Origin: Enhydrobacter aerosaccus
GTDB lineage: Bacteria; Pseudomonadota; Alphaproteobacteria; Reyranellales; Reyranellaceae
Direction: 5' to 3'
Assembly: GCA_903915535.1 (NCBI GenBank)
Contig: CAIWTJ010000290.1
Location: 1 to 64,000 of the forward strand
DNA: 64,000 bases
The stretch's first letter is position 1, and each line of letters begins with the position of its first letter. A program made the position numbers and the translations under genes. Below are positions 25,966-35,258 of the stretch, in pieces. Under the pieces are notes generated by a model. The model saw only the letters and a list, made by a program, of their open reading frames with translations. It was not told where the DNA came from and ran no database searches.

Positions 25966-26931
25966 ATGATCGGCAAACGTCGGCTCCTCGCGTCCTCGGC
26001 CGCCCTGCTCGTGACGGGCGCGTCCGTCGGCAGAGCCCAAGCCAAATATCCTTCGGAACCCATCAAGTTCATCGTGCCGCGCGCGCCGGGCGGCGGCACG
26101 GACGTGCTGGCCCGCCTGCTGGCGCCCACGCTCGAGAAGAAACTCGGCGTGCCGATCGTCGTCGACAACCGCGCCGACGCGACGGCGGTCCTGGGCGGCA
26201 TGATCGTCACCAAGGCCAAACCCGACGGTTACACGTTCTATGCGTCGGACAACGCTTTCTACCAGAACCCCGCGATCCTCGATCAGTTGCCCTACGACAC
26301 GCTGAAAGACTTCACGGCGGTCACGATGATCGCGCAGGGGCCGGTGATCCTGATCGTGCATCCCGACGTGCCGGCCAAGACGCTGCCCGAATTGCTCGCG
26401 CTCGCGAAGACCACTCATCTCACCTTCGCCTCGGGCGGCATCGGCGCGTCGACGCATCTGGTCGGTGTCATGGTGAACCTGAGGGCCGGCGTGAACATCC
26501 AGCACATCCCGTTCAAAGGTTCGGGCCCGGCACTGATCGCGCTGCTCGGAGGCCATGTGTCGATGCAGTACGGCGGCATCAGTTCGGCTGCGCCCTACGT
26601 GAAGGACGGCAAGGTGCGCGCCATCGTCGTCACCGGCGACCATCGCGATCCTTCGATGCCCGACGTGCCGACCTTCCAGGAAAGCGGCCTGAAGGATGCC
26701 GATGTCGCCAGCATCTGGGGCCTGCATGCGCCGCCGGACACGCCGATCGAACGCCGGCGCCTGGTGCGCGATGCCATCGTGGCGGCGATGAAGGAGCCGG
26801 ACGTGAAGAAGAGTCTCGCAGACCGGGGTTACGAGCCGATCGGCAACACGCCGGAAGAGCAGCAGGTGCGAACCGCGACGCTGGTGAACCAGTGGATCGA
26901 GGTGGGCAAGACCGTGAACCTCAAGGAATAG
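25966..26931 (+). CDS. Bug/TctC-family periplasmic binding protein (orphan)
   Basis: 321 residues with a cleavable signal ending SVGRAQA. Family segments are IKFIVPRAPGGGTDVLAR, VPIVVDNRADA, KPDGYTFY and ASGGIGASTHLVG. Binds a small carboxylate-like ligand in the periplasm. AAGGAAG before ATG. Placed 15 bases after the racemase-like gene and six before the FAD monooxygenase, so all three are likely one operon. No TctAB partners are in the window. Confidence 0.9.
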   Translation: MIGKRRLLASSAALLVTGASVGRAQAKYPSEPIKFIVPRAPGGGTDVLARLLAPTLEKKLGVPIVVDNRADATAVLGGMIVTKAKPDGYTFYASDNAFYQNPAILDQLPYDTLKDFTAVTMIAQGPVILIVHPDVPAKTLPELLALAKTTHLTFASGGIGASTHLVGVMVNLRAGVNIQHIPFKGSGPALIALLGGHVSMQYGGISSAAPYVKDGKVRAIVVTGDHRDPSMPDVPTFQESGLKDADVASIWGLHAPPDTPIERRRLVRDAIVAAMKEPDVKKSLADRGYEPIGNTPEEQQVRTATLVNQWIEVGKTVNLKE

Positions 26932-26937
26932 CGCGGC

Positions 26938-28134
26938 ATGGCGGCCGGCAGGATCCTGATCGTGGGCGCGGGACCGGTGGGGCTGGTGCTGGCCTATCGG
27001 CTGGGCGCGGCCGGCATTGCCGTCACCCTGGTCGAAGCCCTGCCCGACCTCGCCGAGGATCTGCGCGCCTCGACGTTCCACCCGCCGACAATGGAGATGC
27101 TGGACGAGATCGGCATCGCCCAGCGCATGATCGAGACCGGCATCGTCGCCGCGACCTTCCAGTATCGCGATCGGCGCGATGGCAGCATCGTGGGCGAATT
27201 CGACTACGGCATGCTGCGCGACGACACGCGTTTTCCGTTCCGCGTCCAGTGCGAGCAGTTCAAGGTCGCCCGCTACATCCACGATCGCCTGCAGACGTTG
27301 CCCAACGTAACGGTGCGGTTCTCGACGCGCGCCACCTCGGTCCGCCAGGATGCCGACGGCGTCGTCCTGTCGGTCGAGACACCGGCGGGGCCCGAGGAAC
27401 TGACCGGGCGCTACCTGGTGGGCGCCGACGGTGCCAACTCCGCGGTGCGTGCCGCGGTCGGGATCGAGATGGAAGGCTTCACCTGGCCCGAGCGCTTCCT
27501 GGTGCTGAGCACGCCATTCGACTTCGCCACCGCCATCGAGCGGCTGGCGCCGGTCACCTACTACGCCGACCCCGACGAATGGTGCTTCTGCCTGCGCGTA
27601 CCCGGCCTCTGGCGCGTCATGTTCCCGGTCAAGACCGAGACCACGGAAGACACGCTGGCCAGTTCCGAACTGGCCCAGCAGCTGCTGCAGGGCTTCTTTG
27701 CCCGCACGACGCCCTACGATGTGCAGCATCGCACGCTCTATCGCGTGCACCAGCGCATCGCGCCCGACTATCGCCGCGGCCGGGTCCTGCTCGCGGGTGA
27801 CGCGGCACATCTCAACAACCCCCTGGGCGGCATGGGGCTGAACAGCGGCATCCACGATGCCGCCAACCTCGCCGACACGCTGATCGAGGTCTGGCGCGGC
27901 GCCGACGACGCCCTGCTCGACCGCTACACGCGCCAGCGCCGGCCGGTCGCGGTCAACCATGTCGACGCCCAGAGCAAGCGCAACAAGGCCTTCCTCGAGG
28001 AGCGCGATCCGGCGGTGCGCCGCCAGCGCCTCGACGAGTTCCGCCGCATTGCCGAGGATCCGAAGGCCGCCTACCTCTACGTGCGCCAGACCGCGATGAT
28101 CGACACTCTTCGCCAGGCCGCCACGCTCACGTGA
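26938..28134 (+). CDS. FAD-dependent aromatic monooxygenase (PHBH/UbiH type)
   Basis: 398 residues. Group A flavoprotein motifs are all seen: GxGxxG as VGAGPVGLVLA near residue 8, the DG motif in VGADGANSAVRAAVG and the GD motif in VLLAGDAAHLNNPLGGMGLNSG. It would hydroxylate an aromatic ring using NAD(P)H and O2. There is no C-terminal thioredoxin-like domain, consistent with the PHBH size class. Overlaps the convergent HpaB-type gene by eight bases. Confidence 0.88.
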   Translation: MAAGRILIVGAGPVGLVLAYRLGAAGIAVTLVEALPDLAEDLRASTFHPPTMEMLDEIGIAQRMIETGIVAATFQYRDRRDGSIVGEFDYGMLRDDTRFPFRVQCEQFKVARYIHDRLQTLPNVTVRFSTRATSVRQDADGVVLSVETPAGPEELTGRYLVGADGANSAVRAAVGIEMEGFTWPERFLVLSTPFDFATAIERLAPVTYYADPDEWCFCLRVPGLWRVMFPVKTETTEDTLASSELAQQLLQGFFARTTPYDVQHRTLYRVHQRIAPDYRRGRVLLAGDAAHLNNPLGGMGLNSGIHDAANLADTLIEVWRGADDALLDRYTRQRRPVAVNHVDAQSKRNKAFLEERDPAVRRQRLDEFRRIAEDPKAAYLYVRQTAMIDTLRQAATLT

Positions 28135-29569
28135 GGTCGTAGCTCCCGAGCATCGTGTCGAGCAGCCTGGCAGCGGCTGACCAGTCGTAGGTCCGATAGG
28201 AATGTCCGGTCGTCACGAAGCTGGCACCCGAATAGAACATCTCGTACTGCGCGTGACGCGAGGCGAACTCCGAGCCCACCGCATCCCAGGCGAGCTTGTA
28301 GAACTTCACCTTCTCGACGGCGCTCGCGGCCGGCGACTGCTGGGTTTTGCCGATCAGGGCGGCGACTTCGGGATCGCCGAAGTCGGCGACCGACGAGGGC
28401 AGCATGATCATGCCGCCGCCCGCCAGCTCGCGCAGCGTGTCGAGCACCTTGCCATAGAGCTTCTGCGTCAGGGTCACCGCGGCATAGAGCGTGTGGCGGT
28501 CGGGCACGAAGTAGCGGCCGTACCGTGTCCCCTTCACTTCCATCGCAGCCACCAGCGCATCAACCATGCCGACCTCGGCCGCGAGATGACCCAGGGTCTC
28601 GCGCACCGACGGAATGGCCGTCGTGCCGTTCACCTCGGTGATGCGATGCGCGATACCGGTCAGGAAGCGCAGCTTCACGGCCAGCCGCACCATCGCCTGG
28701 TAGTTCTGGTAGACGTGCGCCGGCGTGGCGTGGAACTGCTTCTGGCACATCTCCAGGCTGTCGATCACGAACACCCGGTCCCACGGCACTTTCACGTCGT
28801 CGAAGAACAGCACCGCGTCGTTCTCGTCGAAGCGGCTGGACAGCGGATTGTCGAACACGTTGGGCGCGCCTTCCTCGTACGACTTACGCGACAGGATCTT
28901 CAGCCCCTTGGCGTTCATGGGAACGACGAAGGAGATCGCGTGCTTCTCGTCGCCCGGCTGAAGCGGCTGGATGCAGGTCACCAGCACCTCGTTGGCCATG
29001 ATGCCGCCGGTCGCCAGCATCTTGGCCCCGCGCACCGTGATCCCTGCAGCGTCGCGATCGACGACACCGGTCGCGAGATACGGATCCTTCTGCTGGCTGG
29101 CGCCCTTCGAACGGTCGGCCTGCGGGTTGATGATCACGTAGGTGAGGTAGAGATCGTTGTCGCGGGCGTGGTGGTAATAGTCCGCAAGGGCCGCGGCGCG
29201 CTGCTTGTCGTACGCCTCGAACACGTCGAGCCCCATGAACATGCCGGAAATGCACGACGCCACATGATCGGGTGCACGCCCCATGAAGCCTGCATGCAGC
29301 CCGCTCCACGCCTCGAGTGCGCGGCGGCGCAGGCATAGCTGCTCGTAACTCCCGGGCAGCTGCCAGATGCGGTTGGCGCGCTCGCCTTTGTCGGTCGCGA
29401 AGCTCATCAGCTCGGGTTGCTGCACGGCGAAATCGAACAGCCCGCCGATCGTCTTCACCGCGTTCGTGAAGGCGGGATGGACCGTCACGTCGTCGATCCT
29501 ATTGCCGTGGAGATAGACGGCGCGACCGTCGCGCAGGCTGGCGATATGGTCGGCTCCGGACTTCAGCAT
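28127..29569 (-). CDS. 4-hydroxyphenylacetate 3-hydroxylase family oxygenase (HpaB-like)
   Basis: 480 residues from ATG 29569; upstream residues in the ORF track are unsupported. Acyl-CoA-dehydrogenase-like fold with HpaB hallmarks: GRAPDHVASCISGM, YVIINPQADRSK, ITVRGAKMLATGGIMANE and FFDDVKVPWDRVFV. Uses FADH2 supplied by a separate reductase (HpaC type), which is not seen nearby. Related enzymes hydroxylate phenols or halophenols. Divergent from the RidA-SDR-PrpD operon across 74 bases. Confidence 0.88.
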   Translation of the reverse strand: MLKSGADHIASLRDGRAVYLHGNRIDDVTVHPAFTNAVKTIGGLFDFAVQQPELMSFATDKGERANRIWQLPGSYEQLCLRRRALEAWSGLHAGFMGRAPDHVASCISGMFMGLDVFEAYDKQRAAALADYYHHARDNDLYLTYVIINPQADRSKGASQQKDPYLATGVVDRDAAGITVRGAKMLATGGIMANEVLVTCIQPLQPGDEKHAISFVVPMNAKGLKILSRKSYEEGAPNVFDNPLSSRFDENDAVLFFDDVKVPWDRVFVIDSLEMCQKQFHATPAHVYQNYQAMVRLAVKLRFLTGIAHRITEVNGTTAIPSVRETLGHLAAEVGMVDALVAAMEVKGTRYGRYFVPDRHTLYAAVTLTQKLYGKVLDTLRELAGGGMIMLPSSVADFGDPEVAALIGKTQQSPAASAVEKVKFYKLAWDAVGSEFASRHAQYEMFYSGASFVTTGHSYRTYDWSAAARLLDTMLGSYDLT

Positions 29570-29643
29570 TGCGATCCACCTTGCTTCAAGAGCGATGCAC
29601 GGAGGACTATGGCTCAACCAACGCGGCAGGAGGAGCACGACAA

Positions 29644-30057
29644 ATGGCCAAGGTCTGGTACGAAAACCCCAAGGGCGCGGCCCCCGCACAGGGTCTCTAC
29701 TCCCACGCCGGCCTGTCCCAGGGCGGCACGCTGGCCTTCGTCGCGGGCCAGCTTTCGGTCGGCCTCGATGGCTCGGTCGTGGGCGCCGGCGATTTCGCGG
29801 CCCAGTTCAAACAGGTCTTCGGCAATCTCGGCGACGTGCTGAAGGGGCTCGGCGCTGACTACAGCAAGGTGCTGAAGTTCACGACCTATCTGATCCACAG
29901 CCAGGATATTCCGCGGTTCATGGCACTGCGCAAAGAGCTGTTTCACACGTACTATCCTGACGGAATCTATCCGCCCAACACTCTGCTGATCGTCGACCGG
30001 CTGGTGAAGGAAGAATTCGAGATAGAGGTCGAGGCGATCGTCGCCGTTGACCGCTAA
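29644..30057 (+). CDS. RidA family protein
   Basis: 137 residues from ATG 29644 with a strong GGAGGAG site; the 29569 start overlaps the divergent gene. Family segments are LAFVAGQLSVGLDGSVVG, FGNLGDVLKGLGADYSKVLKFTTYLI and PPNTLLIVDRLV. The Arg of true RidA deaminases is not at its usual place, so enamine deaminase activity is uncertain. First of the RidA-SDR-PrpD set, 15 bases before the SDR. Confidence 0.88.
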   Translation: MAKVWYENPKGAAPAQGLYSHAGLSQGGTLAFVAGQLSVGLDGSVVGAGDFAAQFKQVFGNLGDVLKGLGADYSKVLKFTTYLIHSQDIPRFMALRKELFHTYYPDGIYPPNTLLIVDRLVKEEFEIEVEAIVAVDR

Positions 30058-30072
30058 CAGGGGAAACGCACC

Positions 30073-30822
30073 ATGGATCTCAAGGGCACGGTCGCCGTCG
30101 TTACCGGCGGCAATGGCGGATTGGGCCAGCGCATCTGTCACGCGCTGGCGGCACAGGGCTGTCACATTGCCGTCGTCTACGCCAAGAGCAAGGACCAGGC
30201 CGAGGGCGTCGCCAGGGACTTGCAGAAATACCAGGTCACGGCCGCCACCTTCGCCTGCGATGTCACCAAGCGTGACGACGTGCAGAAGCTGGTCGACGAC
30301 GTGGTGAAGCGCTTCGGCCGGCTCGACATCCTGATCAACGACGCCGCCTACAACAAGGCGATCGCCTTCAAGGACCTCGACGGCCTCACCTACGAGGAAT
30401 GGACCAAGATCATCGATATCAATCTCACCGGGCCGATGCTGCTGTGCAAGGCGGTGGCGCCGATCATGAAGAAGGGCGGCAAGGGCCGCATCGTCAACAT
30501 CTCCTCGGTCGCGGGTTTGGGGCCGACCGGCTCGTCGATCGCCTACGCCGTCTCGAAGGCGGGGCTCATCCATCTCACCAAGTGCATGGCCGTCGCCCTT
30601 GCGCCGGAAGTGCTGGTGAATTGCGTGGCGCCGGGCCTGCTCGAAGGCACGCGCGCGACCGCGAACCTGCGGCCCGAAGCGGTCGAGATCAACAAGAAGG
30701 CCTCGCTGCTCGGCGTGGCCGCCGACAAGGACGATTGCGCCGACCAGGTCGTGACCATGTGCAAGACCAACACGACGACCGGGCAGACCCTGGTGATCGA
30801 CTCGGGCCGGACGTTCCACTGA
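30073..30822 (+). CDS. Short-chain dehydrogenase/reductase
   Basis: 249 residues. Rossmann motif TGGNGGLGQ near residue 11, LINDAAYN (NNAG equivalent), and the Ser-Tyr-Lys triad in ISSVAGLG and YAVSKAG. Oxidises or reduces a hydroxyl/keto group with NAD(P). Its stop overlaps the ATG of the PrpD-like gene by one base (TGATG), indicating translational coupling. Confidence 0.9.
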   Translation: MDLKGTVAVVTGGNGGLGQRICHALAAQGCHIAVVYAKSKDQAEGVARDLQKYQVTAATFACDVTKRDDVQKLVDDVVKRFGRLDILINDAAYNKAIAFKDLDGLTYEEWTKIIDINLTGPMLLCKAVAPIMKKGGKGRIVNISSVAGLGPTGSSIAYAVSKAGLIHLTKCMAVALAPEVLVNCVAPGLLEGTRATANLRPEAVEINKKASLLGVAADKDDCADQVVTMCKTNTTTGQTLVIDSGRTFH

Positions 30823-32276
30823 TGGCCCTCACCCGTCGCACACTGCTGGCCGGTGCCGCGGCCCTGCCCGTCCCGTTCTTGGCCGCGCGCGCGGACGACA
30901 AGGCGCCGCTGGCCCAGCGTCTCGCCGACTATGCGCTGGGTTTGCGGTTCGAGATGCTCGACCCCACCACCGTCGAATACGCCAAGTCGCTGATCGTCGA
31001 TTCAATGGCCTGCGCGATCGCGGCATTCGACGAGCGGCCGGTCAAGGTCTGCCGCGACCTCGCACTCGTTCCGGGTGACGGCGTCTCCACCGTGATCGGC
31101 ACGATAAGGCGCACGACGATGGACCTCGCCTCCTTCGCGAACGGCGCGGCGATCCGCTACTACGACCTCAACGACGCCTATGCGTCGAAGAACTCCGGCG
31201 CGGTCCATCCCAGCGATCATATCGGCGCCTGTCTCGCCGTGGCGGAAGCGGAGAGAGCAAGCGCCACTGACGCTCTCACCGCGATCGTGCTGGCCTACGA
31301 GATCAACTGCCGCCTGATCGATGCCACCGACGCCGTGCCGAAGGGCTGGGATCCCACGATCTACAGCCTCCCCGCCGTGGCGCTGGCCGCCGGCAAGCTG
31401 ATGAAGCTCTCGCGCGACCAGCTCGTGCAGGCGGTGGCCCTTGCGCTCAACGACCATATCCCGATGGGCCAGACGCGCACGCAGACCAATTCCGACTGGA
31501 AGGGACTTGCGGACTCCGAAGCCGAGCGCAACGCCGTGTTCGCGGCCCAGCTCGCGCGCGCAGGTCTGACGGGCCCGGCGCCGATCTTCGAAGGCCGCAA
31601 AGGTTTCTTCCAGATGGTGGCCTCTCCGGCGGACGTCGATGTCGGCACTTTCGGCGACGGCAAGGCCCACAAATTCAAGATCAATGCGAGCGGCGTAAAG
31701 GTCTATCCCGCCGTCGTCTATTCGCAGACCGCCATCGTGGCGGGCATCGCTCTCGCGAAGAAAATTGGTTCGGTCGACAGGATCTCAACGCTCGAGATCG
31801 CCGCTCATCCGCGCGGCTACGAACAGGCCGGCCGTGACCCCGAGAAGTGGACGCCGCAGAACCGCGACACGGCGGACCACAGCCTGCCCTATCTCACTGC
31901 GCGCGCCATGGTCGACGGCGACATCACCAACGCGAGTTATGCCGACGACAAGTTGCGCGACCCAAAGATCCTGGCGCTCATGAAGAAGACGACCGTGAAG
32001 CCCGATCCCGACTTCGCGAAGCAGCCCAAGGGCAATGCCCCCGCCACGCGCCTCATCGCTACTCTGACGGACGGCAGCACAGTCACGCACCAGGTCGACG
32101 ACATGCCGGGCTTCCCCGGCCTGCCAGTCGACCGTGCCGGCATGGAACACAAGTTCCGCAGCAACACCCAGGGCCGGTGGCCCGCTGCGAAGACCGACGC
32201 GATCCTCAAGGGGCTCTGGGAATTCGAGGGCACGCCCGATCTCCATGCCCTGATGGCGCGATTCGCCTTCGGATAG
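30822..32276 (+). CDS. MmgE/PrpD family protein with Tat-type leader
   Basis: 484 residues from ATG 30822. The core is MmgE/PrpD: FANGAAIRYYDLNDAY, HPSDHIGACLAVAE, AYEINCRLID and KVYPAVVYSQTAI. Known members are cytoplasmic 2-methylcitrate or cis-aconitate-type enzymes. Unusually, the N-terminus TRRTLLAGAAALPVPFLAARADD looks like a twin-arginine signal with an AxA cleavage site, suggesting a periplasmic enzyme. Translationally coupled to the SDR. Confidence 0.85.
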   Translation: MALTRRTLLAGAAALPVPFLAARADDKAPLAQRLADYALGLRFEMLDPTTVEYAKSLIVDSMACAIAAFDERPVKVCRDLALVPGDGVSTVIGTIRRTTMDLASFANGAAIRYYDLNDAYASKNSGAVHPSDHIGACLAVAEAERASATDALTAIVLAYEINCRLIDATDAVPKGWDPTIYSLPAVALAAGKLMKLSRDQLVQAVALALNDHIPMGQTRTQTNSDWKGLADSEAERNAVFAAQLARAGLTGPAPIFEGRKGFFQMVASPADVDVGTFGDGKAHKFKINASGVKVYPAVVYSQTAIVAGIALAKKIGSVDRISTLEIAAHPRGYEQAGRDPEKWTPQNRDTADHSLPYLTARAMVDGDITNASYADDKLRDPKILALMKKTTVKPDPDFAKQPKGNAPATRLIATLTDGSTVTHQVDDMPGFPGLPVDRAGMEHKFRSNTQGRWPAAKTDAILKGLWEFEGTPDLHALMARFAFG

Positions 32277-32298
32277 TTGACGAAAGCGCACTTATTGC

Positions 32299-32327
32299 TT
32301 GACTATTATTGCATAATACGCAATATT
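32299..32327 (+). promoter_or_regulatory. Putative promoter with overlapping dyad, upstream of gamma-glutamyltransferase gene
   Basis: TTGACT and AATATT are separated by 17 bases in an AT-rich island within GC-rich DNA. A dyad TATTGC-N7-GCAATA (32307-32325) overlaps the spacer and the -10, and a further ATTGC lies just upstream. A repressor site over the promoter is plausible; the regulator is unknown. Confidence 0.4.
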
Positions 32328-32421
32328 GGACCTTTCGAGCCGGATGGCATTTCCGGCTTTCACCCCCCAACGATCCGACTGACAGGCGAAAGGTCCCATT
32401 AAATTCCCATTTCTTTAATGG
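32328..32421 (+). promoter_or_regulatory. Structured leader of unknown class before gamma-glutamyltransferase gene
   Basis: GGACCTTTCG (32328-32337) pairs perfectly over 10 bp with CGAAAGGTCC (32387-32396). Directly inside it AGCCGGA (32338-32344) pairs with TCCGGCT (32352-32358). Directly after it CCATTAAA (32396-32403) pairs with TTTAATGG (32414-32421), sharing one base with the outer helix. The layout resembles a cis-regulatory RNA, but I cannot match it to a known riboswitch. If transcription starts near 32334, as the putative promoter implies, part of the outer helix would be lost and the repeat might instead act as DNA. Confidence 0.45.
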
Positions 32422-32477
32422 CGACGGCGGTTCTCGTGCGAAAGTTTCCGCCACCGAGATTTTGGGAGCGTTGACAT

Positions 32478-34163
32478 ATGACCGCGTCGACCTGGCGAGA
32501 CCGAGCCGGCACCCTCTTCACCTGCGAAAAGAAGCCGGCCCACGGCAGCCGCGGCGTGGTCGCGTCGAACCATCCGCTGGCCTCGGCCGCGGGCATGGAA
32601 ATGCTCGCGGGCGGCGGCAACGCAGTCGACGCGGCGGTCGCCACGCAGTTCGCGCTCACTGTCGTCGAGCCGATGATGGTCGGACTGATCGGCGGCACGA
32701 CCTGCCACATCCGCCTGGCCGACGGCAGCCACCGGATCGTCGATGGCATGAGCGCCGTGCCGCTCGCCGGCAAGCCCGACATGTACCGACCGATCCCCGG
32801 CGCCGCGCCGGAAGTCTACGACGTCGAGGACCGCGAGAACGCCGTCGGTGCCAAGGCGGTCGCGACGCCGGGCTCGCTGCTCGCGTGGGCGCATGCGCTC
32901 CGCACCTACGGCACCATGTCGCTGGCCGACGTGATGCAGCCTGCGATCCGCCATGCCGCACGCGGCTTCACGGTCACACCCTATCTCTCCGACTGCATCC
33001 AGAGCGCGGCGCCGGACCTGCTGAAGGACAAGCTCGCGTCCAAGCGCCTGCTGCCGAACGGCACGCAACTCAAGGCGGGCGAGAAGCTGGTGCAGGGCGA
33101 CTATGCCGAGGCGCTGCAGGTTATCGCGCGCGACGGCGAAGGCGCGCTGCACGGCGGCCCGCTCGGCGATCTTCTCGTCGAGTGCATGCAGAAGAACGGC
33201 GGTCTCGTGTCGAAGCGCGACCTTACAGAATACAAGGTGGTCGAGCGCACGCCGATCCGCGGCCAGTATCGCGGCTGGGAGCTGGTCGGTCCGCCGCCGC
33301 CCGCTGCGTCGGGCGTCCACATCACGCAGATGCTGAACATCCTCGAGGCCTACGACGTGAAGGCGATGGGCTTCGGCACCGTCGACACGCTGCATCTGCT
33401 GGCCGAGGTGCTGAAGATCGCCTTCGCCGACCGCGGCGAGGCGAGCGGCGATCCGGCCTTCATGAAAGTGCCGGTCGAGCGCATCACCTCCAAAGAATAT
33501 GCAAAGGAGCGCCGCGCCGAGATCGACATGGCGCAGGCCAAGCAGTGGACGGGCGGACTGCTGATCAACGAAGGCGCCGATACCACGCATCTCACGACGG
33601 CCGACGGCATGGGTAACGTGGTGTGCACGACGCAGACCATCAACAGCCTGTTCGGGGCGCGCTTCGTGGTGCCGGGCATCGGCATGGTGCCGAACGACTA
33701 CATGGGCACCTTCGATCCGCGGCCGGGCAAGGCGCTGTCGATCGCGCCGGGAAAGCGCGTCACCACCTCGATGTCGCCGTTCATGGCGTTGCGCGAGGGC
33801 AGGATCCGCTATGCGCTCGGCCTGCCGGGCGGCCGCAAGATCTTCCCGTCGGTGCTGCAGGCGCTGGTCAACCTGATCGACCACGGCATGGAATTGCAGG
33901 AGGCGGTCGAGGCGCCGCGCATCTGGACCGAGGGGCCGGTGGTCGAGGTCGAGCACGGCATCCCGCCCGCCGTGCGCATGGGGCTGGAGGCGCGCGGCCA
34001 CAAGCTCCAGATCATGCCGACGGTCGCGGGCGGCATGAACGGCATCCAGTTCCACGACGACAACACGATGAGCGGCACCGGCTGCTGGCGCGCCGACGGT
34101 TCGGCGGTCGGCCTGGGTGGTGGCCTCGCGCGCGCCGGGGTACGCTTCGTGCTTCCGCGATAG
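32478..34163 (+). CDS. Gamma-glutamyltransferase family protein
   Basis: 561 residues, full length. GGT features are GGGNAVDAAVATQFALTVVEP, PPPPAASGVHITQML and the self-cleavage/nucleophile site DTTHLTTADGMGN with Thr369. The precursor would split there into large and small subunits. No signal peptide is seen, unlike classical periplasmic GGT, so it may act in the cytoplasm on a gamma-glutamyl or other amide adduct. GGGAGCG precedes ATG. Followed after 15 bases by an LLM monooxygenase. Confidence 0.88.
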   Translation: MTASTWRDRAGTLFTCEKKPAHGSRGVVASNHPLASAAGMEMLAGGGNAVDAAVATQFALTVVEPMMVGLIGGTTCHIRLADGSHRIVDGMSAVPLAGKPDMYRPIPGAAPEVYDVEDRENAVGAKAVATPGSLLAWAHALRTYGTMSLADVMQPAIRHAARGFTVTPYLSDCIQSAAPDLLKDKLASKRLLPNGTQLKAGEKLVQGDYAEALQVIARDGEGALHGGPLGDLLVECMQKNGGLVSKRDLTEYKVVERTPIRGQYRGWELVGPPPPAASGVHITQMLNILEAYDVKAMGFGTVDTLHLLAEVLKIAFADRGEASGDPAFMKVPVERITSKEYAKERRAEIDMAQAKQWTGGLLINEGADTTHLTTADGMGNVVCTTQTINSLFGARFVVPGIGMVPNDYMGTFDPRPGKALSIAPGKRVTTSMSPFMALREGRIRYALGLPGGRKIFPSVLQALVNLIDHGMELQEAVEAPRIWTEGPVVEVEHGIPPAVRMGLEARGHKLQIMPTVAGGMNGIQFHDDNTMSGTGCWRADGSAVGLGGGLARAGVRFVLPR

Positions 34164-34178
34164 GCGGAGGAGCATCGC

Positions 34179-35255
34179 ATGGAACATCCGCTTCGCTTCG
34201 GCATCTGGGCGCTGGTCCACGGCAACCGTGGCGCGCTGAACGACCCCGAGGAGCCGTACGACGCCTCGTGGGAGCGCAACAGGAAGCTCATGCTGGAGGC
34301 CGAGTCCCTCGGCTTCGACTGCGTGCTGATCGCGCAGCACACTGCCAATCCGCACCGCGAGGACCTCGACCAGCTCGAGGCCTGGACCTCGGCGGCGGCG
34401 ATCGCGGCGCTGACCAGCCGGCTCGAGATCATCACCGCCATCAAGCCGATGCTCTATCACCCGGTGGTGCTGGCCAAGATGGCCATGCAGATCGAGGCGA
34501 TCAGCAAGGGCCGCATGGCGCTGAACCTGGTGAATGCCTGGAACCGCAAGGAGATCGTGAACGCCGGGATGGAGTTCCGCGAGCACGACGAGCGCTATGC
34601 CTACGGCGAGGAGTGGCTCGAGGTCGTGGAGCGGCTGATGCGCGGCGAGCGCGTCGACTTCAAGGGAAAGTACTTCGAGATCACCGACTACATCCTGCAT
34701 CCCGTCGGCGCGGCACGCCCGCGGCCGCGCATCTACGTCGGCGGCGAATCCGATCCGGCACGTGACCTGAGCGCCCGGCAGGCCGACGTGTGGTTCATCA
34801 ACGGCCAGCCGCTCGACGACGTGAAGGCGCTGATCGCCGACGTGCGGCGCCGGCCGCGTCCGCCGGGCAAGCCGCCGCTGCGCTACGGCCTGTCGGCCTT
34901 CGTGATCGCGCGCGAGACCGAGGCCGAGGCGGAGAAAGCCTATCAGCGGCTGCGCGACCTCTCGCGCCAGGACACCGACATCAAGGCCTACGTGAAGCAG
35001 AACACCGACGCCAAGGTCGTGATGCGCCAGACCATGGCCAAGTCCGAGCGCGTCGGCACCAATGGCGGCACGGCGGCGGGCCTGGTCGGCAGCTACGACC
35101 AGGTGGCCGAGCGGATCGCAGCCTTCCATGCGGCGGGCATCGAGACGCTGCTGACGCAGTACCAGCCATTCGAGCCGGAAATGCGGCGCTTCGCGCAGCA
35201 CATCATGCCGCGGCTCGCGTCGCTGCGCTCCGCGCAGCTTCAGGCCGCGCAGTAG
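34179..35255 (+). CDS. LLM flavin-dependent oxidoreductase, SsuD/SfnG-like
   Basis: 358 residues, shorter and of a different subgroup from the NtaA/DszA paralogues in the window. Opens LRFGIWALVHGNRGAL; FDCVLIAQHTANPHRED, KGRMALNLVNAWNRKE and RPRIYVGGESDPAR match alkanesulfonate-type FMNH2 monooxygenases. Likely desulfonates or cleaves a C-S or C-N bond. Same operon as the gamma-glutamyltransferase, which could suit processing of a glutathione-type conjugate (inference). GGCGGAGGAGC lies before ATG. Confidence 0.87.
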   Translation: MEHPLRFGIWALVHGNRGALNDPEEPYDASWERNRKLMLEAESLGFDCVLIAQHTANPHREDLDQLEAWTSAAAIAALTSRLEIITAIKPMLYHPVVLAKMAMQIEAISKGRMALNLVNAWNRKEIVNAGMEFREHDERYAYGEEWLEVVERLMRGERVDFKGKYFEITDYILHPVGAARPRPRIYVGGESDPARDLSARQADVWFINGQPLDDVKALIADVRRRPRPPGKPPLRYGLSAFVIARETEAEAEKAYQRLRDLSRQDTDIKAYVKQNTDAKVVMRQTMAKSERVGTNGGTAAGLVGSYDQVAERIAAFHAAGIETLLTQYQPFEPEMRRFAQHIMPRLASLRSAQLQAAQ

Positions 35256-35258
35256 CGT

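Noticed and set aside
24559-27960. 1133-codon minus-strand ORF
   Set aside because: Only its last 155 codons are a plausible gene (membrane protein, 24559-25026). The rest is antisense to the racemase-like, Bug and FAD monooxygenase genes.
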